64,000 bases of DNA from JBPOFY01 sp049889815 (lineage in GTDB: Bacteria; Verrucomicrobiota; Verrucomicrobiia; Opitutales; Coraliomargaritaceae): assembly GCA_049889815.1 (NCBI GenBank), contig JBMHCR010000023.1, forward strand, positions 28,825 to 92,824. The letters run 5' to 3'. Position 1 is the first letter of the stretch. Each line of letters starts with the position of its first letter. Below, one piece after another: positions 26,357-35,222 of this stretch. The notes under the pieces are model-generated. The model made no database searches, was not told the origin of the DNA, and was given only the letters and a program-made list of their open reading frames with translations. Position numbers and translations under genes: made by a program.

Positions 26357-28522
26357 GTGCAAAATAAACAACACACACAGACTAGATTCCCCTATTTTAA
26401 TCGTGAGCTCAGTTGGCTGGCTTTCAACCGGAGAGTTCTCGAACAGGCCCAGTCAGAGGACTATCCGATACTCGAGCGGATGAAGTTTCTTGCATTCGTG
26501 AGTTCAAACCTAGACGAATTCTTCGAAATACGCGTAGCGGGGCTCATGCAACAGGTAAAGTCGGGAGTGATCGAACGCGGCCCGGATGGCTTGGGGCCGA
26601 AGGAGCAACTGCGCCGTATTCATAGTATTGCCAAGCGATTGGTCGCTGATCAATACGACTGCTGGGAAAAGAAGATCGTGCGGGAGCTGGAAATGCAGAA
26701 GGTGTTGTTCTGCGCTTACGATGAGCTCACTCGCAATGAGAGGGCTTGGGTGACCAACTATTTTGAGGAACAAGTCTTTCCAGTGCTCACACCGCTGGCA
26801 ATCGACCCGGCGCACCCCTTTCCCCAGCTTACCAATAAGGCGCTCTATCTCCTCGCCTCAATCGACGATCCGAAGACTCGTATCATCGAACGAATGATGG
26901 CGATCATCCCGGTGCCACGCGTACTCCCCCGAGTCGTTAAGATTGGTGTGGCGCGTCGGGGCAATCCAGAGGTGTATATTTTCCTTAGCGACATCATACA
27001 GCGCTATATCAAACGACTGTTTCCTGGCTACAAAGTCAGCTCGGCCGTGCCGTTCCGAATTACGCGTAACAGTGACCTATATATCGATGAGGAAGAAGTC
27101 GAAAACCTTCTTACCAAGATCGAAGAGGAGCTGATGAAAATGAATAAGGGTGCCGCGGTACGCTTGGAAATAGGCAAAGGGGCCGACCCTGTGCTGGTTG
27201 AAGAGCTTCTCGAAGCAATCGATCTGCAACAAGAAAACATCTACCCGCTCGACGGGCCGATCAATCCCATGCGTCTCATGAGCGCATACGATTTAATCGA
27301 TCGCCCTGATCTCAAATTCCCGCCAGCTGTCCCCTACGTCTCCAATCAGTTCGAGCACACTGAACATATTTTTGATCGGATACTCGAGAGAGACATCCTT
27401 CTGCACCAGCCGTATGACAGCTTCCAACCCTTCGTCGACTTCATCCACGAGGCGGCAGTCGACCCTGGAGTTTGTGCGATCAAACAAACACTCTACCGCA
27501 CCTCGGGGGATTCGCCGATTGTCGCGGCGCTTATGGAGGCATCTCGGCGCGGGAAACAAGTCACGGTGTTGGTTGAGATTAAGGCACGTTTCGACGAGGC
27601 AAACAATATTGCTTGGGCTCGCCGCCTTGAGGACGTTGGTGTGCACGTGGTTTACGGCTTGGTCGGGCTTAAGACCCACTGCAAGACCTGTCTGGTAGTG
27701 CGCCGTGAGGGCAAAAAACTACGCCGCTACTGCCATCTCGGCACAGGCAACTACAACCCGAAAACAGCACGGCTCTACACCGACATCAGCCTTTTTACCG
27801 CAAAGGAGGAAATCACAGAGGAAGTTGCAGGGCTGTTCAATACGTTGACAGGCTTCTCGCTCACACCGGTGTTCAAGAAGCTTCTAGTCGCACCATTCAC
27901 ACTCCACTCCAGAATTCAAAGCTACATCAAAGCAGAAACACGAAACGCAAAAGCGGGCAAACCGGCACGTATCATCGCGCAGACCAATAGTTTGGTGGAT
28001 CAAGAGACCATCGACAATCTCTACCGCGCATCACAAGCAGGGGTAAAGATTGAGCTGATTGTTCGAGGTATCTGCAATCTGGTTCCGAACGTCAAAGGTG
28101 TCAGTGATAATATCCGCGTGCGTAGTATTCTGGGCCGTTATCTCGAGCATAGCCGCATTTTTTATTTTGAAGCGAACGGTGCACAAACCATCTACGCGGG
28201 CAGCGCTGACTGGATGCCGCGAAATTTCTACCGCCGTATCGAAGCCGTCTATCCAGTTGAAGAACCAGAGCTCAAGGCTCGCCTTATCGGGATTTTGGAA
28301 GTCTATCTGAAAGATACTAAGAACTCACGAATGCTACGGGCCAACGGTGCTTATCATAAGATCCCTAAAGGTCGCAAAAATAGAAAGCTCGTTTCATCGC
28401 AGGCAGTCTTTGCAAAAGAAGCTCTGCGACGGCGTAAGCTAGATGAAAAGGACCGCCAAGAGGAGTCGCATATCGAGCCCTACACGCCAATAACAAAGCC
28501 GACACTCAATAAGGACTTATAA
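26357..28522 (+). CDS. ppk1: Polyphosphate kinase 1
   Basis: PPK1 makes inorganic polyphosphate from the gamma-phosphate of ATP. The 721-residue protein shows the expected order: N-terminal domain starting FPYFNRELSWLAFNRRVLEQA and then FLAFVSSNLDEFFEIRVAGL, a head domain, and two phospholipase-D-like catalytic domains. The latter include VCAIKQTLYRTSGDSPIVAAL, the phosphorylated histidine region VYGLVGLKTHCKTCLVVRR, CHLGTGNYNPKTARLYTD, and near the end SADWMPRNFYRRIEAVYPVE. Translation starts at GTG (26357), giving MQNKQHTQTRFPYFNREL, the usual start of the family. The C-terminus is basic. It stands alone, without ppx. Confidence 0.96.
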   Translation: MQNKQHTQTRFPYFNRELSWLAFNRRVLEQAQSEDYPILERMKFLAFVSSNLDEFFEIRVAGLMQQVKSGVIERGPDGLGPKEQLRRIHSIAKRLVADQYDCWEKKIVRELEMQKVLFCAYDELTRNERAWVTNYFEEQVFPVLTPLAIDPAHPFPQLTNKALYLLASIDDPKTRIIERMMAIIPVPRVLPRVVKIGVARRGNPEVYIFLSDIIQRYIKRLFPGYKVSSAVPFRITRNSDLYIDEEEVENLLTKIEEELMKMNKGAAVRLEIGKGADPVLVEELLEAIDLQQENIYPLDGPINPMRLMSAYDLIDRPDLKFPPAVPYVSNQFEHTEHIFDRILERDILLHQPYDSFQPFVDFIHEAAVDPGVCAIKQTLYRTSGDSPIVAALMEASRRGKQVTVLVEIKARFDEANNIAWARRLEDVGVHVVYGLVGLKTHCKTCLVVRREGKKLRRYCHLGTGNYNPKTARLYTDISLFTAKEEITEEVAGLFNTLTGFSLTPVFKKLLVAPFTLHSRIQSYIKAETRNAKAGKPARIIAQTNSLVDQETIDNLYRASQAGVKIELIVRGICNLVPNVKGVSDNIRVRSILGRYLEHSRIFYFEANGAQTIYAGSADWMPRNFYRRIEAVYPVEEPELKARLIGILEVYLKDTKNSRMLRANGAYHKIPKGRKNRKLVSSQAVFAKEALRRRKLDEKDRQEESHIEPYTPITKPTLNKDL

Positions 28523-28561
28523 AAGCCCTCTGGATCAGCGGGCGGGCGCAAGTCTACTGAC

Positions 28562-28744
28562 TCAGGGCTCTTCTTTCGTTCTGGTAATGACCAAAGCCTC
28601 AGTTCTCAGCTTTCGAAGCTTACTATCAATCAACTGGATCTCCGAAAACAGATACTCACCCGCTTTGTTGGTTAGCGTAATATAGATCGGAGATTCAAGA
28701 TATTGATCCCAAAAAACCGAAATAGCAGCTCGCTTTAACCCCAT
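28562..28744 (-). CDS. Small hypothetical protein
   Basis: A 60-residue open frame lies 32 bp downstream of the coiled-coil membrane protein on the same strand. It reads MGLKRAAISVFWDQYLESPI, a short beta-like part and then a helix LFSEIQLIDSKLRKLRTEAL. I do not recognise it. Codon use is unremarkable, no Shine-Dalgarno is visible, and it may simply be a chance frame between two converging genes. Its position as a possible second gene of a two-gene unit is the main argument for it. Confidence 0.4.
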   Translation of the reverse strand: MGLKRAAISVFWDQYLESPIYITLTNKAGEYLFSEIQLIDSKLRKLRTEALVITRTKEEP

Positions 28745-28776
28745 AACGATTCTGAGCTAATCTAAATTTATTGCCT

Positions 28777-29349
28777 TTACATCCTTTCCGCAATCTTGGA
28801 CTGGAGCTGGAGCTTTTCCCTGGTGAGCGCTTCGATCTCCCGCACGATGGTGCGGCGCGACGTATCACTATCAGTCGCCTGAAAGCGGCTTTTCAATAGC
28901 GCGATCTCCTTATCAACCTTTGCGATGCTCAACTCTAACTGCTCTATGTAGGCATCCGTCAATTTCAGGTCTCCATCACCAGGCTCCTCCAATTCGAGGA
29001 TTGCAACCTCTGGATAGGACATAACGACCTGGCGACTTAATGCGTTCAAATCTGAAATGGGATAAATGAAGCGCTCACTGCGATCGCTTCGCTCAAATTG
29101 AATGTAAGTGGAGTTCCTTGCCAAGAGCGTGATCGTTAACTCACGCCCATCGGAGTTCACGACCTCGATGACGTCCGGATAGGTAAACGCCACTTCGTCC
29201 GGAGCGAGTACATCCTCAACAACCTCAGCTTTCTTAACTGGAGTCGACTCACTCTTCAACCAGTCACCGCCATTCCAGCTCTCATACAACAACATCCCGA
29301 TATACGCAGCTACTCCAATAAAAAGGACTGCGGCTATCAAATTCTTCAT
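28777..29349 (-). CDS. Hypothetical membrane-anchored coiled-coil protein
   Basis: The 190-residue protein starts MKNLIAAVLFIGVAAYIGML, an uncleaved membrane anchor or signal peptide. A small beta domain follows (about 55-110: YPDVIEVVNSDGRELTITLL, ARNSTYIQFERSDRSERFIY), then a charged C-terminal coiled coil (about 140-190: EQLELSIAKVDKEIALLKS, REIEALTREKLQLQSKIAE). I chose the ATG at 29347-29349 because it begins exactly at the hydrophobic segment; the frame is open for 46 more codons upstream. The beta part, with an IPISD-like ending, recalls small domains that bind nucleic acid or peptides, but I cannot name a family. It is divergent from the alpha/beta hydrolase. Confidence 0.7.
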   Translation of the reverse strand: MKNLIAAVLFIGVAAYIGMLLYESWNGGDWLKSESTPVKKAEVVEDVLAPDEVAFTYPDVIEVVNSDGRELTITLLARNSTYIQFERSDRSERFIYPISDLNALSRQVVMSYPEVAILELEEPGDGDLKLTDAYIEQLELSIAKVDKEIALLKSRFQATDSDTSRRTIVREIEALTREKLQLQSKIAERM

Positions 29350-29523
29350 AGGATGAAACGATAATACGTAATTCATACATGTGAACAGAGGAAAAACTGT
29401 TTTATTGTTCCCTATCCCAAATTTGGCGTATTTCATATCCGGTCTGGGATTTATTGATTTTGCGATATTCAGCAGACAATCACGCAAAGCCTCAGACTTT
29501 CACCAGAGATCAAAGAATTTAAC

Positions 29524-30321
29524 ATGTCTCGGAGTATGATCCTCAACATCCTTGTTTTACTTTGCTCGGCCGGCTGCGCACTTTACGTCGGCCTGATGGC
29601 TTTTGCATACTTAATGGCTGATCGGATGATCTTTCCCTATCGTGGATCAAGCTACGCAGACAGCGAGGCGTTCATCGAATTTGAGAGCAATGACGGCGAA
29701 ACCATTGCCACTTGCTATCTCGAAAATGAATCGAGCCAGAAGCTCCTTCTATTCAGCCATGGAAACCGGGAGGACCTTGGCAGTATTCGCTATCTACTGG
29801 AGGAGTTTCAACAGCGCGGAGTAGCGGTTTTTGCCTATGATTACCCGGGCTATGGGGCGAGCACAGGAACACCGAGTGAGGCCGGCGTATATGCCGCAGC
29901 GGACGCAGCCTATCACCATGCGACAGAGGAGCTCGGGTATGCGCCCGAAGATATCACTCTGTATGGGCGCTCTCTTGGCAGCGGTCCATCCTGTTGGCTG
30001 GCGGAACGATACCCGGTTGGTGGGCTCGTTCTGGACGGCGCATTCAGCTCGACCTTTCGCGTTATGACCGTGATTCGCCTTTTGCCTTGGGATAAATTTA
30101 ACAACCTCGCACGACTCAAGAAGATCGAATGCCCCGTACTCATCCTGCACGGCAAAAAAGACCGAACGGTGCCCTTCAGCCATGCGCTGCAAAATCAGAA
30201 CGCGGTTAAGGGCGATGTCGAAACATTGTGGAGTGAGACTGCGGGTCACAATGATTTGATTGAGCAACTGGGTCCCAATTACTGGGATACTCTGATCACA
30301 TTCATCAAAACCTCTAAATAA
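29524..30321 (+). CDS. Alpha/beta hydrolase, BEM46/ABHD17-like, membrane-anchored
   Basis: The 265-residue protein has an N-terminal membrane anchor (about 8-32) followed by FPYRGSSY. The hydrolase core contains FSHGNREDLGSIRYLLEEF (oxyanion loop HGN), YDYPGYGASTGTPSEAG, the nucleophile elbow YGRSLGSGP (Ser), the acidic residue in LHGKKDRTVPF and the histidine in TAGHNDL. This set is typical of the BEM46/YfhR-type serine hydrolases, whose substrates are mostly unknown esters or acyl groups. It is followed after only 3 bp by the DJ-1 gene, and that by the O-antigen-ligase-like gene, so the three form an operon. Confidence 0.85.
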   Translation: MSRSMILNILVLLCSAGCALYVGLMAFAYLMADRMIFPYRGSSYADSEAFIEFESNDGETIATCYLENESSQKLLLFSHGNREDLGSIRYLLEEFQQRGVAVFAYDYPGYGASTGTPSEAGVYAAADAAYHHATEELGYAPEDITLYGRSLGSGPSCWLAERYPVGGLVLDGAFSSTFRVMTVIRLLPWDKFNNLARLKKIECPVLILHGKKDRTVPFSHALQNQNAVKGDVETLWSETAGHNDLIEQLGPNYWDTLITFIKTSK

Positions 30322-30324
30322 GTC

Positions 30325-30891
30325 ATGTCATTACGAGCGCTCATTCTACTGCATCCGGGCTTTGAAGAGATCGAAGCTATTACTCCGATCGATTTACTGT
30401 CGAGAGCCGACATCGAAGTGACTCAAGCGACTGTCAGCGAGGAGCTCGAGGTGATGGGTCGAAGCGGAATAACTTTGAAAGCGACAGGTACCTTGCAGGC
30501 GGTTATGGGCGACACCTTTGACCTACTGATCGTACCCGGTGGTCCAGGAATTCAAAAGTTGCGAGGCAACACAGCGATCTACGAGCTACTGAGACGCCAT
30601 GCCGAAAAATCCAAGTTAATCGGCTGTATTTGTGCGGCTCCACTTCTCTTGAAAGACGCTGGGCTACTGGGTGGCAAAAACTTCACCGCCCATCCAAGCA
30701 CTGAGGTTGAGCTACCCGAAGTAACGGAGCAGGCGGTCGTGTTTGATGGAAATCTTACGACTTCCAGGGGTGCGGGTGCTGCCACCGAATTTGCGCTGGC
30801 ACTCGTCCAAAAGCTGTGTGGTTATAGACATGCGCGTCAGATAGCAGATTCAATTTGTTGGCCGCATCCCTTGACCGATATATCCAGCTAA
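30325..30891 (+). CDS. DJ-1/PfpI family protein
   Basis: The 188-residue protein belongs to the DJ-1/ThiJ subgroup (YajL-like). It starts with RALILLHPGFEEIEAITPID, where the conserved glutamate follows GFEE, and continues with DLLIVPGGPGIQKLR and the nucleophile elbow IGCICAAPLLL with the oxidation-sensitive cysteine at about C103. FTAHPSTE and TSRGAGAATEFAL complete the DJ-1 signature. Members act as glyoxalase/deglycase or redox chaperones; the exact activity is debated. It lies 3 bp after the hydrolase and 3 bp before the next gene, so all three are co-translated. Confidence 0.9.
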   Translation: MSLRALILLHPGFEEIEAITPIDLLSRADIEVTQATVSEELEVMGRSGITLKATGTLQAVMGDTFDLLIVPGGPGIQKLRGNTAIYELLRRHAEKSKLIGCICAAPLLLKDAGLLGGKNFTAHPSTEVELPEVTEQAVVFDGNLTTSRGAGAATEFALALVQKLCGYRHARQIADSICWPHPLTDISS

Positions 30892-30894
30892 TAC

Positions 30895-32358
30895 GTGAAA
30901 CCCGAAGATCAGCAACTTACCGAGCGCGATAAGCAACTGCGCGACTCCTTCACACATGCCGAACTACAGCTCTGTGTGCACCTTTTAATTACGTCCACGG
31001 TCGCTTTTTGGCTGGCAGACCCGCGCTCATTTTGGGGGCTGGGCTTCTTTATGATAGGTGGCGGTCTATCCATCTTCATCCTCAAGACACACGAGCAGAC
31101 ACACCCCTTCCTTCTCGACCTCTTGTGGCCCAAATTCTGGCTCTACAGTGCTCCCATCTGGTGGCTATTGCTGCAACAACTCGTTGGCCTCTTTCAAAGC
31201 CCGCTCGAGCCAATCATGGCCAATAAAGATTTATTCACCACTCTAGGTGATATTAACCAATGGCTACCTGCAACGACCGCATCGGGAACCACTTGGATCG
31301 GTATTTTAGGCTTTACTGCGCTCTACCTTAGCGCCCTCAACCTGTATTTGATTCCGAAATCACGAGCCTTTTTTGAGCGGGTCATGCCTTGCCTCTGCTT
31401 GAGTGCCGTTGTGGTTTGTATCTTCGGATATCTTCAGGAGGCGATTAATTTGCGGGCTCCGTTATTCACGAAGGGAACCGGGCAAACGGACTTCTTTAGC
31501 TTCTTCCCATACGACGGTCATTGGGCTGCTTTCGCGCTCATCTGGGCAAGTGTTTGCACCGGTCTCGGTTTGCTGAGCACGCGCTATGACGATAGCCCGG
31601 ATTTTATCAATTCAATCAGCCCATGGTATCTTACCGGCGCTGCACTTCTGGGGGCTTCGGGGTTCATTGTGCAAGCGCGCTGGCCCAGCACTATACTCCT
31701 AATCGGCTACTCAGGCATGTTACTGCTCGTCGCCGCAAGCTACATCGCCGACAATCGAGACCGGCATTCAACCACTATTGCAACAACCAGCGGACTTCTC
31801 GCATGTGCGTTCTTTACCTCCGGGATCGTCCGAGCCACGCAACCGGATTCACTGTCAGACTCGTCCCAAGCACTCCACCGTGCAGCTATCGAAATGTTTA
31901 AAGATAGCCCGATTTTTGGCTGGGGTATGGATAGCTTCCATTTGCTAGCACCCTTCTACCAAGACGACAATCTACTGGGTGCGCGCTACGACCGGGCACA
32001 TTCTGACTTCTTTCAATTTTTGGCAGAGTTCGGTCTGATCGGCACGGTCGTCCCAGCTCTGATTTTAGCCCTTTTGCTTCTCAACTACATACGTAAAAAG
32101 TCCGATGTGCGCACAACGAATCATATGCTAATCGGTTGTGCGGGCGTTTTGATCATGGCATTCTTCGATACGCCTTTCATGTCGCCAGCAGTCTTTTTCA
32201 GTTTCCTTGTCGTGTTATTTAGTGCAAGCCGCTGGGCTGACCTGAGCCGCAATCGTGTCGATGAAGTCGACACCAGACGCCGACTAAATTTGGTGACTCC
32301 CGAGGCAGAGCGACGCGTGCCCTACTTCACCGGCAAATACAATACCAAGGAGAGATAA
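30895..32358 (+). CDS. O-antigen ligase/polymerase-like polytopic membrane protein
   Basis: The 487-residue protein has about ten to twelve predicted membrane helices. The Wzy/WaaL-type (O-antigen ligase) region includes a periplasmic segment AIEMFKDSPIFGWGMDSFHL and then RAHSDFFQFLAEFGLIGTVV. The pattern of G-W-G and H-(N/S)-xx-L-xxxx-E-x-G is the hallmark of the family, which joins or polymerises lipid-linked glycans at the outer face of the inner membrane. Translation starts at GTG (30895). No glycosyltransferases are nearby, so the glycan cannot be inferred. The C-terminal tail is charged and cytoplasmic. Confidence 0.82.
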   Translation: MKPEDQQLTERDKQLRDSFTHAELQLCVHLLITSTVAFWLADPRSFWGLGFFMIGGGLSIFILKTHEQTHPFLLDLLWPKFWLYSAPIWWLLLQQLVGLFQSPLEPIMANKDLFTTLGDINQWLPATTASGTTWIGILGFTALYLSALNLYLIPKSRAFFERVMPCLCLSAVVVCIFGYLQEAINLRAPLFTKGTGQTDFFSFFPYDGHWAAFALIWASVCTGLGLLSTRYDDSPDFINSISPWYLTGAALLGASGFIVQARWPSTILLIGYSGMLLLVAASYIADNRDRHSTTIATTSGLLACAFFTSGIVRATQPDSLSDSSQALHRAAIEMFKDSPIFGWGMDSFHLLAPFYQDDNLLGARYDRAHSDFFQFLAEFGLIGTVVPALILALLLLNYIRKKSDVRTTNHMLIGCAGVLIMAFFDTPFMSPAVFFSFLVVLFSASRWADLSRNRVDEVDTRRRLNLVTPEAERRVPYFTGKYNTKER

Positions 32359-32387
32359 AACTCACTCTCTTCCACCTTCAATTCTCT

Positions 32388-33764
32388 ATGGGTAAACATT
32401 TTGATTATATCGTGATAGGCGGGGGCAGCGGGGGCTATGCAGCGGCACGCACCGCCCGTGAGGTTTGCAATCACGTGGCGATCATTGATGGCGCCGAAAC
32501 ACTCGGCGGACTTTGTATCCTGCAGGGCTGCATGCCTTCAAAGACTTTGATCTATGCTGCTGAGATGCTACACCTAGCTCAACAGAGCGACCGATTCGGA
32601 TTGAAAGTACCGAATGCCGAGATTGACATGGAGGCACTGCACAAACGTAAACTGAAAGTCATCAAAGAGTTCTCCGACTATCGCCAAGAACAGTTGCAAA
32701 GTGACCGCTTCACCCTCTTCCGCAGCCACGCAAAATTTATCGATGAGCAAACCATCGAACTTGACGATGGCACGCAACTCACGGCCGATCACTTCATGAT
32801 TGCGACCGGATCCGTTGTATCCGAACCGCCAATACCAGGTCTTGCCGAAACTCCCTATTGGACGAGTGATGATGTTCTCAATATCAGTTTTAAACCAGGA
32901 AAAGTGATCGTGCTCGGCGGAGGCATCGTTGCTTGTGAGCTGGCGCAATTCTTAAATCGCATCGGCACAGATGTAGTACAGATACAACGCGGTGGGCATA
33001 TATTAAAGGAACTATCGAAAGATGCCGCAAAGGTCGTCGAGCAAGCCTTTCGCGATGAAGGGATCCAGCTCTACACAGGCACAAAGCTGATTGAGATCGA
33101 GCACTCGGCAGATGGTTTCAGTGTGAGCTTCGAGCATCAAGGTGAAACGCACACGGTAAATGCGCCACACTTGTTGAATGCGCTCGGTCGTCGGCCGAAC
33201 ACAGCAAAACTCAAGCTCGAAGCAGCTGGTATCACCACACGCGATTCCGGACACATTGAGTGCAATGAATTGCAACAGACGGCAAACTCGCGCGTTTACG
33301 CCAGCGGCGACGTCGCCGGCCCGCACGAGATAGTTCACATAGCGATTATGCAGGGCGAGGTGGCCGCGCGGCATGCAACGGGGCGTAGTGCGGAGCCAGT
33401 TAATTACGAGACGCTCCTTGGTGTCGTCTTTACCGATCCACAAATCGGCACGGTTGGACTAACCGAGGCGCAACTCAAAGAACGAGGCATCGAATATCTG
33501 GTCGCGGACTACCCCTTCGACGACCATGGCAAGTCGATCCTAATGAACGCCAAATACGGCTATGTTAAAATTTTTGCCGATAAATCGGGGACGGTGCTCG
33601 GCGCCGAATGCGTGAGCAAAGACGCTGGAGAACTCATCCACTCAATGGCGGTCGCCATTACCATGAAGGCAAACGTGCGCGATCTGCTCAAGGTGCACTG
33701 GTATCACCCCACATTGTCCGAGATCTGGAGCTACCCGCTCGAAGACATCGCTGAGGAGCTATAA
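32388..33764 (+). CDS. Dihydrolipoamide dehydrogenase-like FAD/NAD disulfide oxidoreductase
   Basis: The 458-residue protein is a class I pyridine nucleotide-disulfide oxidoreductase. It has the FAD-binding GGGSGGYAAARTA (11-23), a redox disulfide in LGGLCILQGCMPSKT (C43, C48), the second Rossmann motif VIVLGGGIVACELAQFL, the FAD motif VYASGDVAG, and the C-terminal HWYHPTLSE with the active-site histidine and glutamate. In true Lpd the disulfide motif is usually CLNVGCIPSK; the CILQGCMPSK form belongs to a related branch whose substrate is less sure. No 2-oxoacid dehydrogenase genes are adjacent. It converges on the M42 peptidase with one base between stops. Confidence 0.85.
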   Translation: MGKHFDYIVIGGGSGGYAAARTAREVCNHVAIIDGAETLGGLCILQGCMPSKTLIYAAEMLHLAQQSDRFGLKVPNAEIDMEALHKRKLKVIKEFSDYRQEQLQSDRFTLFRSHAKFIDEQTIELDDGTQLTADHFMIATGSVVSEPPIPGLAETPYWTSDDVLNISFKPGKVIVLGGGIVACELAQFLNRIGTDVVQIQRGGHILKELSKDAAKVVEQAFRDEGIQLYTGTKLIEIEHSADGFSVSFEHQGETHTVNAPHLLNALGRRPNTAKLKLEAAGITTRDSGHIECNELQQTANSRVYASGDVAGPHEIVHIAIMQGEVAARHATGRSAEPVNYETLLGVVFTDPQIGTVGLTEAQLKERGIEYLVADYPFDDHGKSILMNAKYGYVKIFADKSGTVLGAECVSKDAGELIHSMAVAITMKANVRDLLKVHWYHPTLSEIWSYPLEDIAEEL

Positions 33765-33765
33765 A

Positions 33766-34869
33766 CTACCAAACTCCGCGCTCACCCTTTTTTAGGGAAC
33801 GCGCTACCGCGACCAGCAATTGCACGGTATGCTCAATATCCTCGAGGTCGACCATCTCGCTCGGCGTGTGCATGTAACGGAGCGGTATTGAAAGCAAACC
33901 GGTCGCAATCCCTGCCTGCGCAACCTGAATCGCGCGCGCATCCGTGCCCGTTGGACGTGGGTCTGCTTCAATCTGATGCGGAATCTTGTTTTTCTCCGCA
34001 ACTTCGACGATGCGCTCGAAAATCACTGGGTTGATATTCGGTCCGCGACAAACGATGGGGCCACCGCCCTGCACGAACTTGCCATACTTGCGGGGATCGC
34101 AATCGGGTGAGTCCGTTGCATGACCCACATCGACCGCAATCGCGAAATCGGGATTCTCGGAAAACGCAGCCGTCATTGCACCACGTGTGCCAATCTCTTC
34201 TTGAGTCGTTGCAGCAGCAGTCACACGAGCAGCGAGTTTACCATTGGCCAAACGACGCACGGCTTCGAGCACTGCGTAAGCACCCGCTTTGTCATCAAAA
34301 GCACGTGCCACGCCTACACTACCACGCACGAGTTCGAAACTCTGATCATAAACTGCAGCGTCGCCGATACGCACCAACGCCTCGGCCTCCGCTTTCGTCT
34401 TCACACCCAAATCGATCCAAATCTCATGGGTTTCCGGAACTTTCTTACGATCCTCCGGCGTCATCAAGTGAATCGCACGCTTTCCAGTGACGCCCTTAAC
34501 GATGCCGTTTTTGGTCAAAATCGACACACGTCGCCCCGAAATCATCGACTTGTCGTGCCCGCCAAGCGTGTCGAAATAGACAAAACCCTCTTCATCGATG
34601 TAGGTGATAATCAAGCCAAGCTCGTCGATGTGCCCGGCAAGTAGGATCGACGGATCGCCATCCGGATTCACCGTTGCGAAGCGATTGCCCATGGTATCTT
34701 TGCGATAGACGTCGACCTCCGGTTCAATGGCGTCATCCACCACTTTTTGTGCCTCATATTCGGCACCCGTCGGCGAGCGAGCATTCAACAAATCGACCAA
34801 AAACTCAGGCGCCTTGTAGGCAATTGCTTTCTTCGTAGTCGTCCTCCTAGCAGTATTTTTTTTCGGCAT
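33766..34869 (-). CDS. M42 family metallopeptidase (glutamyl aminopeptidase/endoglucanase-like)
   Basis: M42 enzymes are large tetrahedral, two-metal aminopeptidases of the cytoplasm. The 367-residue protein starts with a basic segment (MPKKNTARRTTTKKA) before the domain proper. Visible motifs: LNARSPTGAEYEAQKVV, the metal ligand region LLAGHIDELGLIITYID, the bridging aspartate in VARAFDDKAGAYAV, the catalytic/ligand pair TQEEIGTRGAM, VDVGHATDSPD, and the final histidine in RYMHTPSEMVD. All metal-site residues appear present. It stands alone and is divergent from amtB; the 353-bp gap carries both promoters. Confidence 0.92.
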   Translation of the reverse strand: MPKKNTARRTTTKKAIAYKAPEFLVDLLNARSPTGAEYEAQKVVDDAIEPEVDVYRKDTMGNRFATVNPDGDPSILLAGHIDELGLIITYIDEEGFVYFDTLGGHDKSMISGRRVSILTKNGIVKGVTGKRAIHLMTPEDRKKVPETHEIWIDLGVKTKAEAEALVRIGDAAVYDQSFELVRGSVGVARAFDDKAGAYAVLEAVRRLANGKLAARVTAAATTQEEIGTRGAMTAAFSENPDFAIAVDVGHATDSPDCDPRKYGKFVQGGGPIVCRGPNINPVIFERIVEVAEKNKIPHQIEADPRPTGTDARAIQVAQAGIATGLLSIPLRYMHTPSEMVDLEDIEHTVQLLVAVARSLKKGERGVW

Positions 34870-35104
34870 GATCAGCAGTCTCAGCGTTTCGTTGATATAG
34901 GCAATTCGTATTTATCTCTAGCGCTGAGATTTATACAAATTCCGCGCCTAAAATTGCTCGCAGTCGCGGCTCGTAGCAACCGTTTAACCATCAAGAGACG
35001 ACTGCGAAAACTTAACCCTCAACAAAAACTAGAGGATTTCTCAATGAAGCGCAAAATCCCAAAATTTCATAGATAAAAAGATATGATCGAGATGGAAACC
35101 GAAA

Positions 35105-35123
35105 TTGGCATGTAGTCTGCTTT
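35105..35123 (+). promoter_or_regulatory. Candidate sigma-54 (-24/-12) promoter of the first amtB-glnK unit
   Basis: TTGGCATGTAGTCTGCTTT matches the sigma-54 consensus TGGCAC-N5-TTGCW: GG at 35107-35108 and GC at 35119-35120 with exactly 10 bases between. It lies about 100 bp before the amtB ATG, and amtB-glnK units are classical NtrC/sigma-54 targets. The remainder of 34870-35222 shows no other clear signal; I did not find a convincing upstream activator palindrome. Confidence 0.65.
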
Positions 35124-35222
35124 GACAGTTTGGTTCGCAATTTGAACGCGAGCTAAAGCAGTCATCCGACACACGGGAAGGCAGCCTAAACTCCTAACAA
35201 ATCAACCTGACTAAATATAAAA

